A stretch of DNA of 64,000 bases from Streptomyces sp. 2131.1 (GTDB lineage Bacteria; Actinomycetota; Actinomycetes; Streptomycetales; Streptomycetaceae), in contig NZ_FNSY01000001.1 in NCBI RefSeq assembly GCF_900105515.1, positions 372,001-436,000 on the forward strand, written 5' to 3'. A program made the position numbers and the translations under genes. The notes beneath the pieces were generated by a model. That model was not told where the DNA came from, did not search any database, and worked only from the letters and a program-made list of their open reading frames with translations. Below are positions 7,776-16,299 of the stretch, one piece after another; the first letter of the stretch is position 1, and each line of letters opens with the position of its first letter.

Positions 7776-9431
7776 TCAGTGACGGGTGTTGATGAGGAAT
7801 CCGGAGCGCTCGCGTTCGAGCCGCAGGTCCGCCTTCAGCAGTCGGCTGAGGGGCGCGTAGAGCGCCCGGACCAGTTCGTCGGTGACGGGTGGCGCCTGCG
7901 GGTGCCCGTCGGGGCCGGTGGAGGACGTTGCCGTCGCCGCCGGTTGTTCCGTGGCCGACGACCCGGGCTCCGGACCGGGGTCCGGCAGGGGTGGCGGCGG
8001 GGGCTCCTCGGCGGGCTCCGGGTCCCGCTGGACGACCGGACGCGAGGTGCCGTCGCGGGGTGCGGACGGGAACACGACGCTCCCGTCGGCCATCCGCTGC
8101 GCCACTCCGGCTGCCACGGCGGCGGCCCCGGCGGTCCGTACGGAAGCGGGGACGCGGGGCCCCCGAGCGGGGGCCGGTCCGGGCCGGTCGGGTGCCGGGG
8201 GCACCTGCCGCTGTACGGAGGGCGCCTGCTGCTGTACGGGGGACACCACACGCTGCAACGGTGCCGCCGCTGCACCGGGCGCGGGACCTTCGCCGGGTCC
8301 GGTCCAGCGCACCGCCACGGCGGGAGGCCCGCTCGGGGGTACGGGGGCGAACGGTGACGGCCTCGGGCCGCTGCCGTCGGTCGCGGTGCCCTCCGTCGCG
8401 CGCTGGGCGATCGCTTCGCCGCCGACCGGCGCCTCCCCCGGAGCGGGGGCGGAACGCAGAGGCAGCGGCCGGTCGCCGAGCAGAGGTGCGGTGGGCAGGG
8501 CGGGGGCCTGCGTGGCGCGCTGTACGGCTGCGCCGGGCACGGGTCTGCTCTCCGGGACACCGGACGCTTCCCCGGTGGCCCGCTGCGGAACGGGGCCGTC
8601 GGTGGCCCGCTGCGCCAAGGGGGTGTCCCCCAGCAGCGGTGCCACGGTCTCCGGCTCAGGGGTGACGCCCTGCCGGCCCGGAGCCTCGGGCTCGGTGGCC
8701 GCGTCCTGCCGGCCCTGCGCCGCCGGCTCCGGCGTCCCGGCAGCGGGCGCCTCCGTCGTCCGGGGAGCACGTCGCACCTGCGGTGACGGGGGCTCCCCCG
8801 GCTCGGCCGCTCGTCGCTGGGCGCTCGGCGGCAGGCCCGGCAGCGGCGCGCCGAGCCCGCCCGCGCGCCGGGGTGGGGGCGGAACGGCGTCGCGCTGAAC
8901 CGGTGGTGTGCCGGGGATGTCCGACCCGGGGGCGGGTGTAGCCGCCTCCGAATGCCCGCCCATGGACGGTACGAGCGGTTGCTCACCGACCAGTCGGCGT
9001 ACGGGCAGGCCGGCCGAGGCGGTGGCGGGCCCGGCCGACGTCAGGCTCGGCAGCTCGTCCCCGTACGCCCGCTGGGCTGCGACCGGCTGCGTCGCGCGCC
9101 TCGCCGGCATCGGCATCCCGACGGAGCGCTGGAGGGGCGGTGGCGGGCTCCCCGGGGCCGCGTCGACGACCCCGCGCACGAGGCCGGCGGGAGCCTCCGG
9201 GCTTACGAAATGCCCCAGGGGCACCCCCAATGAGCCGTTCTGACGTGTTGTCAACCCGGCCTCGAATCCACGAGGGTTGATCAGTAGATCCTGGCCCGTG
9301 ACGGACCGCTGGACGGGTTCCAGCCGGCTCACGTCGACCCGGTCGCCCCGGTCCGGCCGCGCACCGCCCGGCTCCTGCGCGGGCGGGGTGTCGGCGGAAC
9401 GGCCGCCGCGCAGCCAGGACATCAGCCCCAT
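7776..9431 (-). CDS. Proline-rich, disordered CIS protein with about 13 QR motifs
   Basis: The 551-residue protein has a short N-terminal helix (MGLMSWLRGG), about 450 residues of Pro/Ala/Gly-rich, probably disordered sequence, and a conserved-looking C-terminal helix (LVRALYAPLSRLLKADLRLE). Through the disordered part I count about thirteen [hydrophobic or P/A]-QR-[A/S/D] motifs, for example PVQRS, PLQRS, LAQRA, AVQRA and SVQRQ. Comparable proteins in actinobacterial CIS loci are often labelled syndecan-like or extensin-like purely because of composition. Its place between tube genes and the motif shared with the cargo proteins suggest a lumenal, scaffold, cargo-docking or length-setting role; this is inference. 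A GAGGAA ribosome site precedes the ATG. Confidence 0.75.
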   Translation of the reverse strand: MGLMSWLRGGRSADTPPAQEPGGARPDRGDRVDVSRLEPVQRSVTGQDLLINPRGFEAGLTTRQNGSLGVPLGHFVSPEAPAGLVRGVVDAAPGSPPPPLQRSVGMPMPARRATQPVAAQRAYGDELPSLTSAGPATASAGLPVRRLVGEQPLVPSMGGHSEAATPAPGSDIPGTPPVQRDAVPPPPRRAGGLGAPLPGLPPSAQRRAAEPGEPPSPQVRRAPRTTEAPAAGTPEPAAQGRQDAATEPEAPGRQGVTPEPETVAPLLGDTPLAQRATDGPVPQRATGEASGVPESRPVPGAAVQRATQAPALPTAPLLGDRPLPLRSAPAPGEAPVGGEAIAQRATEGTATDGSGPRPSPFAPVPPSGPPAVAVRWTGPGEGPAPGAAAAPLQRVVSPVQQQAPSVQRQVPPAPDRPGPAPARGPRVPASVRTAGAAAVAAGVAQRMADGSVVFPSAPRDGTSRPVVQRDPEPAEEPPPPPLPDPGPEPGSSATEQPAATATSSTGPDGHPQAPPVTDELVRALYAPLSRLLKADLRLERERSGFLINTRH

Positions 9432-9459
9432 GGTTCCTCGTCCTCCTCCGTGCTCCTGG

Positions 9460-9603
9460 CTACTGCCCGTTGAGGCGGGCGACCTGTGCCACGAACTTCA
9501 GGCGTTCCGGGTGTTCCAGGTCCAGCAGGTCGTCGAGCGGCCAGTGGAAGTGGTAGGCGAGGTACGCGACCTCCTCGTAGAGCAGGTCGGCCGCGTACGT
9601 CAC
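9460..9603 (-). CDS. DUF6760-like small tail-assembly protein
   Basis: This 47-residue gene reads VTYAADLLYEEVAYLAYHFH at the N-terminus and ends VAQVARLNGQ. The EEVAYxAYHFHWxxDxxLxLEH pattern is typical of a small family found beside tail-tube genes in actinobacterial and cyanobacterial CIS loci. It resembles a tail-assembly chaperone partner: the preceding gene's stop and this GTG overlap (GTGA at 9600-9603), as in the paired chaperone genes of long-tailed phages. Function is not established. It is followed after 28 bp by the QR-rich gene. Confidence 0.82.
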   Translation of the reverse strand: MTYAADLLYEEVAYLAYHFHWPLDDLLDLEHPERLKFVAQVARLNGQ

Positions 9604-10034
9604 GATTCCCCCAGGCGACCGCCGGCGAGATCCACCGCGAACTCCTCGTCGCAGGACGGACAGGTGACGGCCGCGCGGGTGTGCCCCTCGGCGTTGATGC
9701 GGCGGTAGAAGTCCTGGAGGAATGCGAGGTCCGACGCGAACAGGTCCTCGATGACGCCGGGGTGGATGTCCTCGACCGTGCCGATCCGGGTCACCACCCT
9801 TGAGATCAGCACGACGGAGAGGTACGCGGAGTTCTCCCGCACCCGGTCGTCGCGCAGGGGCACCAGTTCGTCCCGTGCGGTCGCGAGCCGCATCACCCCG
9901 CTGCGGTGCACGGTGCCCGACTCGTCCACGTAACCGCGCGGCAGCTCGAAGGTGAACTCGGTCCGCAACGGTTCGGACCGGCCCGTGCCCGAGTCCCGTT
10001 CCGGAGGTGCCTGGAACTGGACCGAACGCCGCAT
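9600..10034 (-). CDS. Tail-assembly protein with C-terminal CxxC knuckle
   Basis: A 144-residue protein with a central segment TEFTFELPRGYVDESGTVHR, found in phage and CIS tail-assembly proteins, then a helical region and a single CPSC motif near residue 124. It lies between the major tube gene and the DUF6760-like gene. The tube stop and its ATG share a base (TGATG around 10032-10036), and its own stop overlaps the next start. By position it is the likely counterpart of the first phage tail-assembly chaperone, which would keep tube or tape-measure protein soluble; that role is inferred from context. One CxxC pair alone would bind zinc only in a dimer. Confidence 0.75.
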   Translation of the reverse strand: MRRSVQFQAPPERDSGTGRSEPLRTEFTFELPRGYVDESGTVHRSGVMRLATARDELVPLRDDRVRENSAYLSVVLISRVVTRIGTVEDIHPGVIEDLFASDLAFLQDFYRRINAEGHTRAAVTCPSCDEEFAVDLAGGRLGES

Positions 10035-10477
10035 CAGTCGAGCTCCATGCTCTCGTACGTGATCGCCAGCTTCTCCGTGAGCACCGAGGTGTCCCCGGCC
10101 TTGAGCGTGCCGATCTCCAGCGACTTGGGCCAGGCGTTGATCAGCTTGTACCGCTTGATGGGCAGGCCCTCGTAGTCGTAGACGATGACCGCGCCGTTGC
10201 GGCGGGCGTTCGTCATGCGGCCGAAGCGGGAGTCCTTGATCCAGCGCTCGAAGCTGTTGTCCTCGGTCAGGCCACGCGTGACGGTGACCTCGCCGGCCTT
10301 GGGCCGGCCGGGCAGCTTCTTGATGGCGTACTTGCCGTCGGCGGTGTTCTGCTTCAGCTCGATGACGTCCTGCTCCATCTTCAGACCGCTGACCTCGGTG
10401 ATCTGCTTGATGACGACGCTGTCGAATTCGAGACCGAAGGAGTGGCCGACGGAACTGTCGAGATCGGGAAGTGGCAC
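10034..10477 (-). CDS. cis1: Major inner-tube protein (Cis1)
   Basis: This ~147-residue protein is the gp19-like major tail-tube subunit that stacks as hexamers inside the sheath. Diagnostic stretches are GLEFDSVVIKQITEVSGLKM, the GRPKAGEVTVTRGL loop and LTEKLAITYESMEL at the end. Two consecutive GTG codons (10480 and 10477) could serve as start; the AAGGAG site ends 3 nt before the first and 6 nt before the second, so the second is preferred. It is encoded 60 bp downstream of the sheath gene, the usual order in contractile systems. Cargo would be carried in the tube it forms. Confidence 0.93.
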   Translation of the reverse strand: MPLPDLDSSVGHSFGLEFDSVVIKQITEVSGLKMEQDVIELKQNTADGKYAIKKLPGRPKAGEVTVTRGLTEDNSFERWIKDSRFGRMTNARRNGAVIVYDYEGLPIKRYKLINAWPKSLEIGTLKAGDTSVLTEKLAITYESMELD

Positions 10478-10537
10478 CACAGGCTCCTTACGCCGGGTTC
10501 GGGAACGGGCCGGTCACTGCGGGACGACGCCTGGCGG

Positions 10538-12076
10538 TCACTCGTCGACGCCTCCGGTCCCGCCGGTCAGCTGGGAGAGGCGGAACACGACGAACTCGGC
10601 CGGTTTGACGGGCGCGACACCGATCTCGCACACGACCTGGCCCGCGTCGACGCTCTCCGGCGGGTTCGTTTCCCGGTCGCACTTCACGTAGAACGCCTCG
10701 TCCGGGGTGAGGCCGAACAGCGAGCCCTTGCGCCACTCGTTCACCAGGAACGCGGAGACCGTGCGGCGGATGCGGGCCCACAGGGCATCGTCGTTCGGCT
10801 CGAAGACGACCCACTGGGTACCGGCGAGGATCGACTCCTCCAGGTAGTTGAAGAGCCGCCGTACGTTGAGGTAGCGCCACGCCGGGTCGGACGCCAGGGT
10901 GCGAGCGCCCCAGACGCGGATACCGCGTCCGGGGAAGGCGCGGATGCAGTTGAGCCCGATCGGGTTGAGCAGGTCGTGCTCTCCCTTGGTCAGCTGCGTC
11001 TGCAACGCCACGGCCCCGCGCACCACTTCGTTGGCCGGGGCCTTGTGCACCCCGCGCGAGTCGTCGCTGCGCGCCCAGATCCCTGCGACGTGCCCGCTCG
11101 GCGGTACAAGGGTGGCGCGGCCGGACGCCGGGTCGGCGACGCTGATCCAGGGGTAGTAGAGCGTGGCGTACTTGGAGTCGAAGTTCGCCCGGTCGGTGCG
11201 CCAGGACCTGATCTGCTGAGGCGTCAGGCCGGGTGGCGGGTCGAGGATGGCAACCCGGTCACCCATCAGCTCGCAGTGCCCTATGAGGGCCTGCTGTACC
11301 GCGACGACCGACTCCAGGTCGAGCAGCCCGCGTTCGTAAGCGCCCATCAGGTCCGGTACGGCGATCATGGTGACGTCATCCACGGCTTCCAGGCCGCCCA
11401 GCCCGGTGCGGCGGTCGGCGTCACCGACGTACACCTCAGGGGCGAGTGCTCCGGCGCTTCCGGCGGCCGGGGCAGCGGGGGCCAGGGTGACCGTCTGCGG
11501 CGCGGGCCGGGCGGGCGCGGCGCCGCGTCCCGACTCCCGTATCTCGATCAGCTCGGACTTGGCGTTGACCCGGGTGGCGACGTTCTCCTTGCTGCGCTTG
11601 GTGGTCACGGACGGGTACGTCTCCGCCACCTGGCCGTCGCGTTTCACGATCAGCTGGAACACGTCGGACGGCGGGTCCTCGCCCTCCGCCTCGACGACCT
11701 CCACGCTGAGTTCGCCGGCCACGCCCGGCCTGGGCTTGACGGCGTAGGGCCCGACCTGGACCTCGGAGCCGGCCGCGAGTTCGTCCTCCGCTCCCCCGGC
11801 CGCGGTGTCGGAGCCGTCACCGATGCGGACGACGTAGCAGATGCCGCCCCCGTTGGCGAAGAAGCCGTAGACGCCGGCGGCGAGGTAGGTGCCGTCGACG
11901 AAGTCGCCGAAGGTGCTGACGAACTGGCTCCAGTTCGTGATCAGCGTCGGCTCGTCGAACGGGCCGCGCTGGGCGAACCCGACGAAGGCAGCGACCGACG
12001 TGCCCACCCCTTCGATCGGCCGGGAACCGGACTCGACCTCTTCGACGTAGACGCCCGGGGACAGGTACGACGGCAT
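10538..12076 (-). CDS. cis2: Contractile sheath protein (Cis2)
   Basis: The 512-residue protein opens MPSYLSPGVYVEEVESGSRP, the classic tail-sheath start, and closes with a C-terminal domain containing LNVRRLFNYLEESILAGTQW and VAPVKPAEFVVFRLSQLTGG, which provide the strands that hold neighbouring subunits in the sheath mesh. It would form the contracting outer tube. ATG 12076 is chosen because AAGGAGAGG sits 5-14 nt upstream and family members begin there, although the frame is open further. This is the first gene of the structural operon and faces away from the effector gene across a 313 bp intergenic region. Confidence 0.95.
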   Translation of the reverse strand: MPSYLSPGVYVEEVESGSRPIEGVGTSVAAFVGFAQRGPFDEPTLITNWSQFVSTFGDFVDGTYLAAGVYGFFANGGGICYVVRIGDGSDTAAGGAEDELAAGSEVQVGPYAVKPRPGVAGELSVEVVEAEGEDPPSDVFQLIVKRDGQVAETYPSVTTKRSKENVATRVNAKSELIEIRESGRGAAPARPAPQTVTLAPAAPAAGSAGALAPEVYVGDADRRTGLGGLEAVDDVTMIAVPDLMGAYERGLLDLESVVAVQQALIGHCELMGDRVAILDPPPGLTPQQIRSWRTDRANFDSKYATLYYPWISVADPASGRATLVPPSGHVAGIWARSDDSRGVHKAPANEVVRGAVALQTQLTKGEHDLLNPIGLNCIRAFPGRGIRVWGARTLASDPAWRYLNVRRLFNYLEESILAGTQWVVFEPNDDALWARIRRTVSAFLVNEWRKGSLFGLTPDEAFYVKCDRETNPPESVDAGQVVCEIGVAPVKPAEFVVFRLSQLTGGTGGVDE

Positions 12077-12389
12077 ATCAGCCTCTCCTTGACGTGCTCC
12101 TCGACGTGCTTCCCACCCCGTTCCGCGGTCCGTGGTGGGCTCCGTCGCGTGACCGTCGCCCGACCGGGGAACACCGGCGATTCTCGCCACTGCGGCGATC
12201 ACCGGGAACGGATGGTCGGCCGCCCCGGCGTGCACGGGGGGCTGCCCGATGAGGCAAGCGGGCAGCGCCGCACGCACCGATCCGCCGTGCCCCCGGCCCT
12301 GTCACCCGCAGGCTAACCCCGTACCGCGGACAGACGGCAGCCTGGCTTCCCACCACGTCCGGGCGGAGCTGTGCTGGGGGGAGGCACGG
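12077..12389. promoter_or_regulatory. Divergent intergenic region between sheath operon and effector gene
   Basis: This 313 bp stretch has no convincing gene. It must hold the promoters for the leftward structural operon and the rightward effector-immunity pair. The only clear signals are ribosome sites: AAGGAGAGG before the sheath ATG and GGGGGGAGG 5 nt before the effector GTG at 12390. I could not identify a convincing -10/-35 pair for either direction. Overlapping open frames on both strands are explained by high GC. Confidence 0.5.
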
Positions 12390-15300
12390 GTGAAGGCGGT
12401 TCCCGACAAGACCCCCGCCTCCCCGTCCCGCGCCGGCACCCCTCGTACGGAAACCTCCCCGGCCGCGGCCACACCCGCCCCCGCTGCGGTGCCGGACCGC
12501 CGCAGCATCCAGCGGCTGCAACGTGCCGCCGGCAACGCCGCGGTCTCACGCCTCGTCGCCCAGCGCTACACGGCCCCCGTCAAGCCGTCACCGGCCCAGG
12601 CTCCCGGCTTCCGGAGCGTCAAGGCGGACGTGGCGGCGAAGAAGCAGCGACTCGCCCAGCACCGGCCGGCCGGCACGGAGTCCAAGGCGTCGCAGGACGC
12701 GGCCGTCGCGCCCCCCGACGACAAGGAGGCGCAGGGCAAGGCGGCGAACGCGGAGAAGATGAACGCCGCGAAGCCGGGCGAGTTCGACAAGAAGGCGTTC
12801 GTCGACGCGGTGAACAAGGCGATCGACGCGCAGGCGCCGAAGAACCTGGACGAGGCCGACAAGTTCTCGAAGTCCGGCAAGGCGGAGCGGGTCAAGGCGG
12901 AGGTCGACGGCAAGGTCTCGGACGGCAAGGAGTCGTCGGCCAAGGACATCGACACGGCGACGAAGGCCCCGCCGGACACGTCGGCCGCCAAGGACAAGCC
13001 CGTCACCCCGCTCACCCCGGACCGGCCGCCAGGCAATCCGGGGGCGCCGTCCGCGGCGGCCGCGATCCCGGATGAGCAGCCGGCGTCGGTCACGGACTTC
13101 TCCGAGGGGCCCGCGCAGAACGACAAGGCGATGGCGGATGCCGAGGTCACCGAGGAGCAGCTCGCCAAGGGCAACGAACCGGAGTTCAACGAGGCGCTCA
13201 GCGCGAAGAAGACCGCCGAGGCCGACTCAGCGAAGGCCCCGGCGAAGGGCAGAGCCGCCGAGAACCAGCAGCTGACGACCGCGAAGGCGGGCGCCGCGGC
13301 CTCGGGCGCCGCCGCGATGAACGCGCTGACCGCGACGCGCGCGCAGGCCGGGCAGAAGGTGGACGGCGGCAAGGGCGAGACCAAGTCGAAGGACGAGAGG
13401 AAGCGCGCCGAGGTCACGGCGAAGCTGCAGAAGGTCTACGACGGCACGAAGAAGGACGTCGAGGCCACGCTCTCCGGGCTCGACAAGAAGGTCGACGCCG
13501 CGTTCACCTCCGGCGAGAAGGCGGCCCGGGACGCGTTCACGGCGGACCACAAGCGCCGGATGAAGAAGTACAAGGACAAGCGGTACTCCGGCTGGACCGG
13601 CAAGGCGCGCTGGGTCAAGGACAAGTTCGCCGGTCTCCCCGAGGAGGCGAACAGCCTCTATCAGGAGGCCCGCAAGCTCTACGTGTCCCGGATGCAGACG
13701 GTGATCTCGTCGGTCGCCGACATCATCGGCACCGAGCTGGGCAAGGCGAAGGGCCAGATCGCCAGGGGCCGCGGCGAGCTGAGGGCGGAGGTCGACAAAC
13801 TCCCCGCCGACCTGCGCCAGTTCGGCGAGGAGGCGGCCAAGGACTTCGCGGGCAAGTTCGACGACCTCGAAGCGTCGGTCAACGAGAAGTCCGAGCAGCT
13901 GGTCCAGGACCTGGCCCAGAAGTACACGGCGGCGCTCAACAAGGTCGACGAGGAGATAAAGAAGCTCCAGGAGGCCAACAAGGGTCTGATCGACAAGGCG
14001 AAGGACGCGATCGTCGGCGCGATCAAGACGATCAACGAGCTGAAGAACCTCCTCCTGGGCGTTCTCGCCAAGGCCGCCGGCGCGATCATGAAGATCATCA
14101 AGGACCCCATCGGCTTCCTGGGCAACCTGGTGTCGGCCGTCGGCGCGGGCCTGAACCTCTTCGTCACGAACATCGCCGACCACCTGAAGACCGGGGTGGT
14201 GTCGTGGCTGCTCGGCACGGCGGTGAAGGCGGGCCTCGAACTCCCCCAGAAGTTCGACATGAAGGGCATCATCCAGCTCATCGGCTCGCTCCTGGGCCTG
14301 ACCTGGGCCAACATCCGCGCCCGCGTCACCCGCAAGGGCGTCCCCGACCAGGCGATGACGGCGGTCGAATCCTCGGTCCCGGTCGCCCAGAACATCGCCC
14401 GCGAGGGCCCGGCCGGCGCGGTCAAGGAGATCCAGGAAGAGGCGGGCGACCTCAAGTCCACCATCCTGGAAAAGCTGACGAGCTACTTGATCCCGACGGT
14501 CATCATCGCCGGCATCACCTGGATCCTCTCCCTCCTGAACCCCGCCTCCGCGTTCGTCCGCGCGGTCAAGGGAATCATCGACATCGTCACCTTCGTGGTG
14601 AACCAGGGCGCCCAGATAGCGGAGTTCGTCAACTCGGTCCTGGACGCGGTGGTGGCGATAGCCAACGGCGGCAAGGCGGGCGTCCCCAAAATGGTCGAAA
14701 CCGCCCTGGCCGCAAGCGTGCCCCTCCTGATCGGCTTCCTGGCGTCCTTGCTGGGCATCGGCAGCCTGGCCGCGAAGGTCAAGAGCGTATTCCACGCGGT
14801 GTCCCGCCCGGTGAACCGAGCGATCGACAAGATCGTGAACTTCATCGCCAAGAAGGGCAAGGCGCTCTGGGCGAAGCTGAAGCCTTCCAAGAAAAAGACC
14901 CCAGCCTCCCAGACGTCACCCGAGCGCAAGCAGAAGCTGCTTGACCAGGCAATGGAAGAGGCGGTTTCCAGAGCCAACGAGATGGGCAGCAAGCCCGTAA
15001 AGCAAGCCGACCTCACACCCATGCTGGCGCGCATACGCGTCAAGTACCAGCTCAAATCACTACGCCCACTGGCGAAGGGTGAGCGCTGGTCCATAAGCGG
15101 AAAAATTAACCCGGAGAAGGAGGAGGAAACCAGTGCTCGGCGCTTCCGGAACCAGAAGTGTTCCAACGAGCGCCTCACGGAACTCCACGATCAGCTTCAC
15201 CCGCTCTGCGACCAGGGGTTCTCCTGCAGTGACACGACGGAGCGCAAGGAGTTCAACGCGACAACCCGGAAGAAACTGGCGAAGCTGGTGGAGTCCGGCG

Positions 15301-15506
15301 GCGGCTTCACTCGCGATGAGCTCATCCGTAGGTTGCGCATGGCGGAGGCGTGCCTGGCCATGCGCGAGAAGATCCAGGAGGAGTGCTTCGAGCATGACCC
15401 GAATGACGCGGCTTACGTCAATCACATGGAACAGATACAGGGTGTGAAGAACGCCATCCAAGAGTGCCGCGAAAAGATGCGGGCACGAGGCATGGCCCCG
15501 CCGTAG
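12390..15506 (+). CDS. CIS tape-measure-related effector with C-terminal cysteine-rich toxin-like domain
   Basis: The 1038-residue protein starts at GTG 12390 (GGAGG 5 nt upstream). Residues ~39-59 hold IQRLQRAAGNAAVSRLVAQR, a cargo-leader motif seen in other proteins of this locus. Residues 60-540 are Lys/Glu/Ala-rich, disordered to coiled-coil. Residues ~548-800 contain several hydrophobic stretches (for example YLIPTVIIAGITWILSLL), as in tape-measure proteins. After a basic hinge (KLKPSKKK, ~832) come a linker with W-x-I-x-G-x-I-N-P and a domain with at least six cysteines (CSNERL, PLCD, SCSD, ACLAM, ECFEH, QECRE). A tape-measure-related nuclease effector is known from S. coelicolor CIS; here the C-terminal domain looks different, resembling small Cys-rich polymorphic-toxin domains. 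GC falls in the 3' end, suggesting domain exchange. Confidence 0.8.
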   Translation: MKAVPDKTPASPSRAGTPRTETSPAAATPAPAAVPDRRSIQRLQRAAGNAAVSRLVAQRYTAPVKPSPAQAPGFRSVKADVAAKKQRLAQHRPAGTESKASQDAAVAPPDDKEAQGKAANAEKMNAAKPGEFDKKAFVDAVNKAIDAQAPKNLDEADKFSKSGKAERVKAEVDGKVSDGKESSAKDIDTATKAPPDTSAAKDKPVTPLTPDRPPGNPGAPSAAAAIPDEQPASVTDFSEGPAQNDKAMADAEVTEEQLAKGNEPEFNEALSAKKTAEADSAKAPAKGRAAENQQLTTAKAGAAASGAAAMNALTATRAQAGQKVDGGKGETKSKDERKRAEVTAKLQKVYDGTKKDVEATLSGLDKKVDAAFTSGEKAARDAFTADHKRRMKKYKDKRYSGWTGKARWVKDKFAGLPEEANSLYQEARKLYVSRMQTVISSVADIIGTELGKAKGQIARGRGELRAEVDKLPADLRQFGEEAAKDFAGKFDDLEASVNEKSEQLVQDLAQKYTAALNKVDEEIKKLQEANKGLIDKAKDAIVGAIKTINELKNLLLGVLAKAAGAIMKIIKDPIGFLGNLVSAVGAGLNLFVTNIADHLKTGVVSWLLGTAVKAGLELPQKFDMKGIIQLIGSLLGLTWANIRARVTRKGVPDQAMTAVESSVPVAQNIAREGPAGAVKEIQEEAGDLKSTILEKLTSYLIPTVIIAGITWILSLLNPASAFVRAVKGIIDIVTFVVNQGAQIAEFVNSVLDAVVAIANGGKAGVPKMVETALAASVPLLIGFLASLLGIGSLAAKVKSVFHAVSRPVNRAIDKIVNFIAKKGKALWAKLKPSKKKTPASQTSPERKQKLLDQAMEEAVSRANEMGSKPVKQADLTPMLARIRVKYQLKSLRPLAKGERWSISGKINPEKEEETSARRFRNQKCSNERLTELHDQLHPLCDQGFSCSDTTERKEFNATTRKKLAKLVESGGGFTRDELIRRLRMAEACLAMREKIQEECFEHDPNDAAYVNHMEQIQGVKNAIQECREKMRARGMAPP

Positions 15507-15516
15507 ACGAGGTTCG

Positions 15517-15999
15517 ATGACTGAAGACGAACTCGACGAAGAGAATGAACGGGTACGGCGCTCCGAGGTCTGGCAAGGAATCCTTGCAGCATTCGGCTGC
15601 CGGCGCCCGCCTCCGCCTCCCCTCACCTATCGTGACAGCCCAATGGCCGACAGGGTGGAGCAGACGTTAAATGGGAAGGACTGGAACAGTCTGACGCCCG
15701 AGGAGCTTCTGGCGATACGCCTCGACCTCACAACGCTCAGACCAGAGGCATTTTGGTATTATTTCGCCTCGTTTACCCATAACGCGCTTCTGGCGGAAGA
15801 CGACATCGCGGACGACCCGGGCGGGTGGGTCGTCGCCGCACTCACACCGCTGCCAAGCGGTGCGTCTGAGCGTCTCCGCGACCGTATCCAAGCACTCTCC
15901 GGCAAGGAGCGTAGAGCGGTCGCCGAGTTCATCCATTGGTACGACGGTGAAACCTACCTCGCCGCCCGAGACCGCTTGCTCAGCCTGTGGCCGCTCTGA
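15517..15999 (+). CDS. Probable immunity protein for the CIS effector (DUF6714-like)
   Basis: This 160-residue gene begins 10 bp after the effector stop on the same strand. It is acidic and helical, with the core LNGKDWNSLTPEELLAIRLD, LRPEAFWYYFASFTHNALLA and a late ERRAVAEFIHWYDGE, resembling the DUF6714-type family often found behind toxin genes. Base composition is clearly atypical: bases 15721-15780 contain 29 G/C of 60 against about 70% in the operon. Position, size, charge and composition fit an immunity gene that would protect the producer from the Cys-rich C-terminal domain. Direct binding is unproven. A hypothetical protein that merely moved in with the toxin is the alternative. Confidence 0.68.
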   Translation: MTEDELDEENERVRRSEVWQGILAAFGCRRPPPPPLTYRDSPMADRVEQTLNGKDWNSLTPEELLAIRLDLTTLRPEAFWYYFASFTHNALLAEDDIADDPGGWVVAALTPLPSGASERLRDRIQALSGKERRAVAEFIHWYDGETYLAARDRLLSLWPL

Positions 16000-16017
16000 G
16001 GGCTGTCCTTGTTCAGC

Positions 16018-16299
16018 TCAGTTCCGTCCCGGTGAAGAGCGGTCTTCCTTTCCCTCGCCGTGACACGAACACTGGTCACTGGGCACAGGACCACAGCGCT
16101 GCACAGCAATTGCCGCGACCTCCGGCGTCGTTGCGCTCCGGGTGTCACGCGGTCCGGTCGCACGCGCCGACACCACCAGGGCAGTTGCAACGCGGTTACC
16201 CGCTGTTCGCTGGACAGCCATCAGCCCCGCGACGTGTCGCGGCAGCTCAGGCGTTGCCCCTTCGACGCGGGATGATTTCTTCATGGCGTGATCGCTCAC
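16018..16299 (-). pseudogene. Truncated cargo leader with QRTAGN and VQRCG motifs
   Basis: A 93-residue open frame from GTG 16299 (AGGAGG 11 nt upstream) contains LMAVQRTAGNRVATALV and, later, IAVQRCGPVPSDQCSCHGEG before stopping. This pair of motifs is the usual N-terminal leader of large DUF4157 or toxin proteins in CIS loci, where VQRCGxxxCDC normally introduces hundreds of further residues. Here it ends within about 15 residues, right against the immunity gene on the other strand. It lies 48 bp downstream of the AAA+ gene. I read it as the stump of a second cargo gene cut by the exchange that brought the toxin-immunity pair. An intact small docking peptide is possible. Confidence 0.6.

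Noticed and set aside
8036..9243. Pro/Gln/Arg-rich repeats in the 7776-9431 gene as a possible DNA tandem repeat or CRISPR-like array
   Set aside because: The QR motifs recur irregularly at the protein level with varied DNA around them; there are no equal-length repeats and spacers.
13227..14795. Long open frame (522 codons) on the strand opposite the effector
   Set aside because: It mirrors the effector frame through Lys/Glu-rich codons, gives an Asp/Leu/Arg/Val/Gly-rich protein without recognisable fold, and has no ribosome site.
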